Shown here: piece by piece, positions 59,627 to 64,000 of the stretch
Numbering within the stretch: the stretch's first letter is position 1
Layout of the letters: the number at the start of each line of letters is the position of its first letter
Assembly (NCBI RefSeq): GCF_001870435.1
Contig: NZ_MDDR01000036.1
Span: 62,001-126,000 of the forward strand
DNA length: 64,000 nt
Direction: 5' to 3'
Origin: Pseudomonas costantinii
GTDB lineage: Bacteria > Pseudomonadota > Gammaproteobacteria > Pseudomonadales > Pseudomonadaceae
Notes under the pieces: generated by a model
What the model saw: the letters and a program-made list of their open reading frames with translations, nothing else
What the model was told of the DNA's origin: nothing
Databases searched by the model: none
Program-made: the position numbers and the translations under genes

Positions 59627-59914
59627 TCAGGACTCCTTCTTGGGTTGTTTTGGTGGTGGGGGCCAAGTGCCTTGGTAGCGGAAGGAAATTTGATAGTCGA
59701 AAAGGTTGGGCTCTATCACATGTTGGAAGTGCGGTTGGAGAAGCATTATCCAACTCGGGAGAACATTGAAAACGTCGGCATATATCGCCGTCTCATCGCT
59801 CAAACCCAGTGCTTCAAAAGAACTGTCTGCGTCATCGATATCCGCTGAGTACTCATCTGCTTTCAAGTCATTGCTGTGTTTTTCGTACCAGCGCAATCTG
59901 ATTTTCATGACCAT
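59627..59914 (-). CDS. Cloacin/colicin E3-type immunity protein
   Basis: A 95-residue acidic protein matching ImmE3: MKIRLRWYEKHSNDLKADEYS, SSFEALGLSDETA, FNVLPSWIMLLQPHFQHVIEPNLFDYQISFRYQGTW correspond in order to the colicin E3 immunity sequence. Such proteins bind and block the C-terminal rRNase domain of the bacteriocin. A GGA ribosome site precedes the start. It lies two genes downstream of the bacteriocin gene in the same operon, which fits co-production of toxin and antidote. Confidence 0.9.
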   Translation of the reverse strand: MVMKIRLRWYEKHSNDLKADEYSADIDDADSSFEALGLSDETAIYADVFNVLPSWIMLLQPHFQHVIEPNLFDYQISFRYQGTWPPPPKQPKKES

Positions 59915-59983
59915 TTTTTCCGCATCTCTCTATCGGGAAATTCGACGTTTTGGTTTTCCGGTCCTTGAAACTGTGTGTGGTCA

Positions 59984-60208
59984 TTAGGCGTCGCACGCCA
60001 AATACAGCGACGCATTTTTTGGAAAAACCAATGCGGTAAGTTTTTCGATGCCTTCTATTTGTTGAGGGGTAAGTAGGTAGTCATAGACACATTCGTGTTC
60101 ATCCTCCCAACCCATAATGGGAAGTAAATCGGCAGCTTTCAGGTTGAGCGTAATTTCAGTTGAAATGCTCTCGCTTCCTGCCGGGACTACGTAGATTAGG
60201 TGTTTCAT
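59984..60208 (-). CDS. Small protein coupled to the bacteriocin gene, possible second immunity protein
   Basis: A 74-residue acidic protein (MKHLIYVVPAGSESISTEITLN, IMGWEDEHECVYDYLLTPQQIEGIEKLTALVFPKNASLYLACDA). Its ATG overlaps the bacteriocin stop by 4 bases, so it is translated with the toxin at near equal rate. Such placing is typical of immunity proteins, but the next gene is the clear E3 immunity protein. I cannot name the family; it may be a second, differently specific antidote. Confidence 0.72.
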   Translation of the reverse strand: MKHLIYVVPAGSESISTEITLNLKAADLLPIMGWEDEHECVYDYLLTPQQIEGIEKLTALVFPKNASLYLACDA

Positions 60209-61341
60209 GGATCTACCCTTCTCTTATCGTCTGCGTCTTTGGTTCGCTCACCTGTTATAGGGTCGAATTCGCCTAGGTGTTTGCCTCGCTTGTTGTACTT
60301 TTCGACCTTGCCTCGCTCGAAGTCCCATTCGTAAATATAGCTATTGGGTTCTTTCCAGCGGGGCCTGAGCTTGCCTCCTCCCTTTACTCCGGATTTGGAG
60401 GGCGCACGCACGGCTTCTGGAAAGGCAGTTAAAAACGTGGGGCTAGGGTGATACTTGTGGTCTCCAGGCCGAACACTTACCACCACATACAGCGGCCGAA
60501 CCCCCGACTCCACCGGGAACACCAGAATAAAATCCCGATACTCCGGCGGATAAATCGGGTTCACCAGCACCTGCGCAGCCTTATCCGTCGGCGGGTAAAT
60601 CCATATCACCGGCGCTTGCGGTGCAGCCTCCAACGCCGGAATACCAAGGGTGTCCCCCGGATCAACCGCAGGCGTCCAAATCAGTTCTGCGCCTTCACCC
60701 AAATCCGCCACAAACTGATCGCCACGGCTTTGGAACTGCACCACATCAATCATCTGCCAATCGGCATGGTTGCCCGTGTAAAACCCATACCCCCTAAGCG
60801 TGCCGTCCTCACGTTGCTCGACATGCAAACGCATCTGCGAGCGCGCCCGTTGCAGCGAGCGCAACTGTTCCTCGCTGTAGAGCGCGCTATCGCCCAGTTC
60901 CGAAGGCCAAGCCAACGCCACCAAACCCGCCAACAGGCCACCCGCCACAGAGCCGACGGCGGTAGCTGCCGACTCAAGCACCACCGAACGCAACGCCAAC
61001 TGGCCCAAACCAACGGGCAGGGCGCTGCCGCTGATCTTGCGCAGAGCAACCGCGCCCCTGCTGTCCACCTCGCGCCCACCCAGCAGGCTGAAATGGCCAT
61101 AGTCCTTGATCAGCTCTAGCGGTACGTAACCGGTGGGGTTGTTGTAGTGAATGATGCCGTCGGGCAGTTGGCAGGGTTTGGTGAAGGTGCAGCCGGGAAG
61201 TTTGGCGGGCGCTGGTTTTGCGGCGGGTGTGGGGACGAATAAATCAATCGGCGGCGAATAAGGCACACGTGACGGCTGAGGAGTCAGGATTCTCCGTTTG
61301 AGTTGTTCTTCTTCGGTGAGGGGGTAAAAGCGCTCAGACAT
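60205..61341 (-). CDS. S-type pyocin-domain bacteriocin with colicin E3-like 16S rRNase domain
   Basis: A 378-residue toxin. Residues about 60-320 match the S-type pyocin domain (SGSALPVGLGQLALRSV; IWIYPPTDKAAQVLVNPIYPPEYRDFILVFPVES). The last 45 are a colicin E3-type ribonuclease: YIYEWDFERGKVEKYNKRG and KHLGEFDPITGERTKDADDKR. Aligned to colicin E3, catalytic Asp510, Glu517 and Arg545 correspond to Asp340, Glu347 and Arg374, but His513 is Arg343. E3 toxins cut 16S rRNA at the decoding centre. It is short and lacks an obvious receptor-binding domain, so it might instead be delivered by a contact-dependent or type VI route. Immunity genes follow. Confidence 0.87.
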   Translation of the reverse strand: MSERFYPLTEEEQLKRRILTPQPSRVPYSPPIDLFVPTPAAKPAPAKLPGCTFTKPCQLPDGIIHYNNPTGYVPLELIKDYGHFSLLGGREVDSRGAVALRKISGSALPVGLGQLALRSVVLESAATAVGSVAGGLLAGLVALAWPSELGDSALYSEEQLRSLQRARSQMRLHVEQREDGTLRGYGFYTGNHADWQMIDVVQFQSRGDQFVADLGEGAELIWTPAVDPGDTLGIPALEAAPQAPVIWIYPPTDKAAQVLVNPIYPPEYRDFILVFPVESGVRPLYVVVSVRPGDHKYHPSPTFLTAFPEAVRAPSKSGVKGGGKLRPRWKEPNSYIYEWDFERGKVEKYNKRGKHLGEFDPITGERTKDADDKRRVDP

Positions 61342-61344
61342 GAC

Positions 61345-61376
61345 AGGCTCACTTCCTTGTGCGAGGGAGTGAGCCT
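61345..61376 (-). promoter_or_regulatory. Hairpin covering the ribosome site of the bacteriocin gene
   Basis: On the minus strand the leader just before the ATG at 61341 forms a 12-pair stem with one mismatch (61345-61356 with 61365-61376) and an 8-base loop. The AAGGAAGTGAG ribosome-binding sequence lies in the stem, so translation should be restrained until it is opened. Confidence 0.6.
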
Positions 61377-61597
61377 ACGAGGGGGAGTTGGAAGCTGATG
61401 TCGGCTTGGTTCGATGGTGGGCGTGGGAAAACTCAGCAAGTTTTCGACGATGTTTATAACGGGAAATTGAGGACCCTCTAATTAGGTCTATTTAGAGTTT
61501 CCCAATAGCCGCTTCAGGACATTTTTCGTCACAAGGTTCCGCTTTTACCATCCGGGCTTTAAAGCTAGTTTCGAGCCCGTTACTGACATCCAGTGAC

Positions 61598-61797
61598 CGG
61601 GCCTGGAAACCCGTGGAATAAAGGGCGCACAGGCGCCACCATTTATCACGACTGCTGGCGCCATTTTTGTGCCAGCATGTCCGTGTTATGGCGGCTGTGC
61701 GTGGGAGACTTTCGAGTCTGCCGGGTTTGCCCTTTTGTCCCGGTTTCCAGCCTGCGCACAGCTGCCACCCATTCGCCTGGAAACGAATGGGGCAGCT
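61598..61797 (+). ncRNA. Strongly structured leader RNA upstream of the DUF3077 gene
   Basis: No gene is seen between 61342 and 61822. From 61598 on, stacked structure is visible: CGGG-cctggaaa-CCCG; GGCGCCA/TGGCGCC (61632-61662); a 12-pair stem 61690-61701 with 61755-61766 enclosing AGACT-ttcg-AGTCT (61706-61719) and CCGGG/CCCGG (61721-61743); and a bulged 14-pair hairpin 61760-61797, again with loop CCTGGAAA. The last two share bases 61760-61766 and so cannot form together. This looks like a cis-acting regulatory RNA. I do not recognise it as a named family. Confidence 0.6.
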
Positions 61798-61822
61798 CTC
61801 ATCAAAAACGGGAGCTATACCA

Positions 61823-61897
61823 ATGAGCATTTCTGATAGGTCATATCCTCGCAACACCACAACCCGCACCCCCGCCCAACCCGGAGGTGCCCAATGA
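61823..61897 (+). CDS. Twenty-four-codon ORF coupled to the DUF3077 gene
   Basis: ATG at 61823 preceded by CGGGAGC about 6 bases upstream opens a frame starting MSISDRSYPR and ending AQPGGAQ. Its TGA overlaps the ATG of the DUF3077 gene (ATGA). The tail is rich in Thr, Pro and Arg. It may be a leader peptide linking the structured RNA to translation of the next gene. Confidence 0.55.
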   Translation: MSISDRSYPRNTTTRTPAQPGGAQ

Positions 61898-62202
61898 TCA
61901 ACCCACCCCTCAACAAAACCCTCGGCATCATCACCTTCTCCACCTGCGGCAACCAACCAAACCTCCACCGTCTATTCCGCGTCAACTCCGGCGTGCCCAT
62001 TCGCGAAGCCCTGGAGCATGCCTCTGAGTTGCTTCACTGTTCCAAAATGCTGGCGTTGGACGCCGCCATGGACCCGGGCGCGGATCGTTATGCGTGGGCG
62101 GCGCATTATTTGGGGGAGATGGCGAAGGCGGTGGTGGATGATTTGGCGAATGGGATGTTGTCGAATGGGGTGGTAGAGGAGGGGGAGACAGTGGGTGTGT
62201 AA
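61894..62202 (+). CDS. DUF3077 family protein
   Basis: A 102-residue soluble protein with the DUF3077 core: LHRLFRVNSGVPIREALEHASELLHCSKMLALDAAM followed by AWAAHYLGEMAKAVVDDLANG, a helical pattern common in small Pseudomonas proteins of unknown function. GGAGG lies 8 bases before the ATG. The gene is coupled to the 24-codon ORF and sits downstream of the structured leader. No function is known; several copies per genome are common in this genus. Confidence 0.85.
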   Translation: MINPPLNKTLGIITFSTCGNQPNLHRLFRVNSGVPIREALEHASELLHCSKMLALDAAMDPGADRYAWAAHYLGEMAKAVVDDLANGMLSNGVVEEGETVGV

Positions 62203-62224
62203 GCGGGTGAGTTGATGGTGTGTG

Positions 62225-62262
62225 GGCTGGCGTCTTCGCAGGCAAGCCAGCTCCCACATTTT
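62225..62262. repeat. REP element after the DUF3077 gene
   Basis: GGCTGGCGTCTTCGCAGGCAAGCCAGCTCCCACATT contains the REP core GCAGGCAAGCCAGCTCCCAC seen at 18271, with GCTGGC/GCCAGC arms forming an imperfect hairpin. Confidence 0.85.
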
Positions 62263-62300
62263 GATCGGTTCACATCCGTTGAAGCGGTGTAGTAATGAGA

Positions 62301-62328
62301 AGACCTTGGGACGCCAAGGTCTTTTTTT
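62301..62328 (+). terminator. Intrinsic terminator between the DUF3077 and PH-domain genes
   Basis: AGACCTTGG, loop GACG, CCAAGGTCT, then a run of T residues; convergent genes may share it. Confidence 0.85.
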
Positions 62329-62337
62329 GCCTGCTGA

Positions 62338-62709
62338 TCAGGTCAGCAGGTGCTTGGAAATGATCCGTGAGATTTCGACGATCGAGGTCTTGCCGGTGAA
62401 TTCAAACTTCACTTTGCCCAGCGACGAAAAGTAAATCTCCAACTCCGAATCCAGGTCAAACGTCCCGGACGTTTCCACCGAGTACGCCACGATGTTTTTG
62501 TACGGCAGCGAGGTGAAGTCCTTCTTGCTGCCGGTAATCCCCTGCACGTTCACGGCGATGATGCGTTTGGTGGTGAAGACCACGCCGTCGCGCATGGCCT
62601 TGTAGGCGTCGATCACTTCTTCGCCGTCCAGCAGCAGGGCCGAGACGCGTTCGGCGTATTCGTTGTTTTGTTTGAGTTTGAAGAAGCCTTTGTTGTTGAA
62701 GTCGATCAT
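62338..62709 (-). CDS. PH domain-containing protein
   Basis: A 123-residue soluble protein of the bacterial PH-like family: EYAERVSALLLDGEEVIDAYKAMRDGVVFTTKRIIAVNVQGITGSKKDFTSLPYKNIVAYSVETSGTFD is the usual core, followed by ELEIYFSSLGKVKFEFTGKTSIVEISRII. Function unknown; such proteins form beta-sandwich oligomers. It converges on the DUF3077 gene. Confidence 0.9.
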   Translation of the reverse strand: MIDFNNKGFFKLKQNNEYAERVSALLLDGEEVIDAYKAMRDGVVFTTKRIIAVNVQGITGSKKDFTSLPYKNIVAYSVETSGTFDLDSELEIYFSSLGKVKFEFTGKTSIVEISRIISKHLLT

Positions 62710-62878
62710 GTGTCTGTCCTTGGATGATTGGTGCGGTCAACACCCGTGCTTGTGTATGACGTTTTGCTCGCGGATCTGTATCTAACGCCCGCCTTTTCAA
62801 CGCCCTACCATGGCGGCCAACACTGCAACGTTGGCCAAGGGCTTTGCGCCGACAGAACAAGAAACCAGGAGCGCCACC

Positions 62879-63514
62879 ATGCCCGAATTGTCCAGCTTGC
62901 TTGCCTATGCCTTGATCTCACTCGGCATGGTGCTGACGCCCGGCCCGAACATGATTTACCTGATTTCCCGGTCGATTTGTCAGGGGCGAAGTGCCGGGAT
63001 GATTTCTCTGGGCGGTATTGCGTTGGGTTTTGTGGTTTACATGCTTTGCGCGGCATTGGGTATCACCGCCTTGGTCATGGCGGTGCCTTTTGCGTACGAC
63101 GCTCTGCGATTCGGCGGTGCGTTGTATCTGGTTTACCTGGCCTGGCAGGCGCTCAAGCCGGGTGGGCGCTCAGCGTTCCAGGTCCGTGACCTGCCCAAGG
63201 ACAGCTCGCGCAAGCTGTTCACGATGGGCTTTATGACCAGCCTGCTGAACCCCAAGATTGCGGTGATGTATTTGTCGTTGCTGCCCCAGTTCATCGACCC
63301 GAACGGCCACGGCAGTGTGCTGACGCAAACCCTGGTGCTGGGCTTTACGCAGATTTTCATCAGCGTGAGCGTCAATGCGGTGATTGCCACCATGGCGGGT
63401 TCCATCGCGTTGTTTTTCGTCAGCAAGCCCGGTTGGCAGGTGGTGCAGCGCTGGCTGATGGGGTCGGTGTTGTTGGGGTTGGCTGTGCGCATGGCAGTTG
63501 AGGGTCGGCGCTGA
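62879..63514 (+). CDS. LysE/RhtB family amino-acid exporter
   Basis: A 211-residue inner-membrane protein with about six helices and the family signature GMVLTPGPNMIYLISRSICQGRSAGMISLGGIALGF at the N-terminus, followed by FGGALYLVYLAWQAL and FTMGFMTSLLNPKIAVMYLSLLPQF. It probably exports an amino acid or homoserine-type lactone. The ATG at 62879 has AGGAG 8 bases upstream; the longer frame from 62810 is not conserved-looking. Confidence 0.92.
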   Translation: MPELSSLLAYALISLGMVLTPGPNMIYLISRSICQGRSAGMISLGGIALGFVVYMLCAALGITALVMAVPFAYDALRFGGALYLVYLAWQALKPGGRSAFQVRDLPKDSSRKLFTMGFMTSLLNPKIAVMYLSLLPQFIDPNGHGSVLTQTLVLGFTQIFISVSVNAVIATMAGSIALFFVSKPGWQVVQRWLMGSVLLGLAVRMAVEGRR

Positions 63515-63522
63515 GTCACGCG

Positions 63523-63852
63523 TTACAGGATGGCTTTCAGGTAGTCCTTGAGTGCGTTGAGCGGGGCATTGAGTTCTTCAAGTGTCGACGCTTGGCGCAC
63601 GTCCACCGCCAGCCGTTGCAGCTCGCGCCCCATCACGGTATTTGCGCCGCCCAGGGATTCGAGCGCCAGCGCCAGGCACTCGCCGATCTTTTGCTGGATG
63701 GCAGCCATATCGCCATTGCGTACCAGTAGCCCAAACACTTCGCGCTCATAGCCGTCCATGACCAGGTCATCCCGCAGAATCGGGCTCGCGCCTTCGGTCT
63801 CATGCACCAGCTTGAGAGCAAAAAGCGCAACAGCTTCCAGCGTCAACTCCAT
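63523..63852 (-). CDS. Small helical hypothetical protein
   Basis: A 109-residue soluble, mostly helical protein (MELTLEAVALFALKLVHETEGA, MDGYEREVFGLLVRNGDMAAIQQKIGECLALALESLGG, LEELNAPLNALKDYLKAIL). I do not recognise a family. It converges on the LysE gene with 8 bases between the stops. No signal peptide or membrane segment. Confidence 0.75.
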   Translation of the reverse strand: MELTLEAVALFALKLVHETEGASPILRDDLVMDGYEREVFGLLVRNGDMAAIQQKIGECLALALESLGGANTVMGRELQRLAVDVRQASTLEELNAPLNALKDYLKAIL

Positions 63853-63909
63853 GGTCCCGGCTCCTCAACGTCTGCGTTCGCCTGCGCATACTCACTTTTT
63901 TACAGGCGA

Positions 63910-63940
63910 AAAAAAAGACCTTGAAATTCAAGGTCTTTCT
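63910..63940 (-). terminator. Intrinsic terminator of the tRNA-Leu gene
   Basis: AAAGACCTTG and CAAGGTCTTT are perfect inverted copies; on the minus strand the hairpin is followed by a run of T residues. Confidence 0.85.
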
Positions 63941-63946
63941 TTAAGA

Positions 63947-64000
63947 TGGTGCCCCGAGGGAGACTCGAACTCCCACTCCTTTCGAAAACGGATTTTGAAT
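63947..64000 (-). tRNA. tRNA-Leu (anticodon CAA), 3' part only
   Basis: Read on the minus strand, the segment holds an anticodon arm with loop TTCAAAA (anticodon CAA), a long variable arm around CGTTTTCGAAAGGAGT, a T arm with GTTCGAGTC, an acceptor 3' strand and an encoded CCA end. The long variable arm and CAA fit leucine. The 5' half lies beyond the window. Confidence 0.85.

Noticed and set aside
60448..61119. Plus-strand open frame of about 223 codons opposite the bacteriocin gene
   Set aside because: Antisense shadow of a recognised toxin with no motif or ribosome site of its own.
61492..61968. Minus-strand frame of about 158 codons opposite the leader RNA and DUF3077 start
   Set aside because: It is antisense to base-paired RNA arms and to the start of a recognised gene, with no ribosome site or family match.
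1..64000. CRISPR array, prophage, integrase or transposase genes
   Set aside because: No regularly spaced direct repeats and no recognisable integrase, transposase, capsid or Cas protein were found on either strand. Only REP-type and short inverted repeats are present.

Overview
The window looks like a stretch of chromosome from a fluorescent Pseudomonas (P. fluorescens group). The gene content supports this: a creA/trxB/cysZ block, a folM-folE-folX pterin operon, NorR/FhpR with flavohaemoglobin, the cyoABCDE terminal oxidase and queC. So do high-GC coding DNA, AGGAG-type ribosome sites and scattered GTGGGAGC..GCTCCCAC repeats of the pseudomonad REP type. No database could be searched, so species-level placement is an inference.

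Layout. 1-5.5 kb: creA (cut by the window edge), glutathione peroxidase, an old-yellow-enzyme reductase, a GT4 glycosyltransferase, cysZ and trxB. 5.7-8.0 kb: one minus-strand operon folM-folE-folX-DUF1244-hopJ, matching the dihydromonapterin route. 8.0-11.5 kb: a probable blue-light module, with a short-LOV protein, a PilZ-like protein, a MerR/LitR-type regulator that seems to have lost its cobalamin-binding histidine, a divergent ABM-type membrane protein and a flavodoxin. 11.6-20.9 kb: aldolase, alpha/beta hydrolase, SDR, DUF1302 and DUF1329 envelope proteins and a MalT-like LuxR regulator, possibly one catabolic unit. A good small-RNA candidate lies at about 14.5 kb. 20.9-26.6 kb: AraC regulator, EamA exporter, the NorR/Hmp nitric-oxide detoxification pair, dsbB. 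27.3-32.9 kb: cyoABCDE and queC.

32.9-39.4 kb is the most unusual coding region. It holds an AT-richer XRE regulator plus a queuosine-precursor-transporter-like protein, then a co-directional set: an SHMT homologue with a changed active site, a Tat-exported HisC-like aminotransferase, a LuxR-type regulator with no luxI in the window, and an MFS exporter preceded by a 10-codon leader. This resembles a small pathway making and exporting an amino-acid-like compound. 39.4-59 kb is more ordinary: a five-haem fused cytochrome, an aminotransferase/LysR/binding-protein group, a diguanylate cyclase, a PhoD-like phosphatase, a COQ7-like protein, an LTA-synthase-like sulfatase, a sialidase-like protein, and a PepSY/cytochrome b561 pair next to a QseBC-like two-component system.

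59.1-62.3 kb is accessory. It has a colicin-E3-type rRNase bacteriocin whose ribosome site lies in a hairpin, with an E3-type immunity protein and two small partners. Next to it is a strongly structured leader RNA with mutually exclusive stems, upstream of a 24-codon ORF and a DUF3077 gene. The window ends with a PH-domain protein, a LysE exporter and the 3' part of a tRNA-Leu(CAA).
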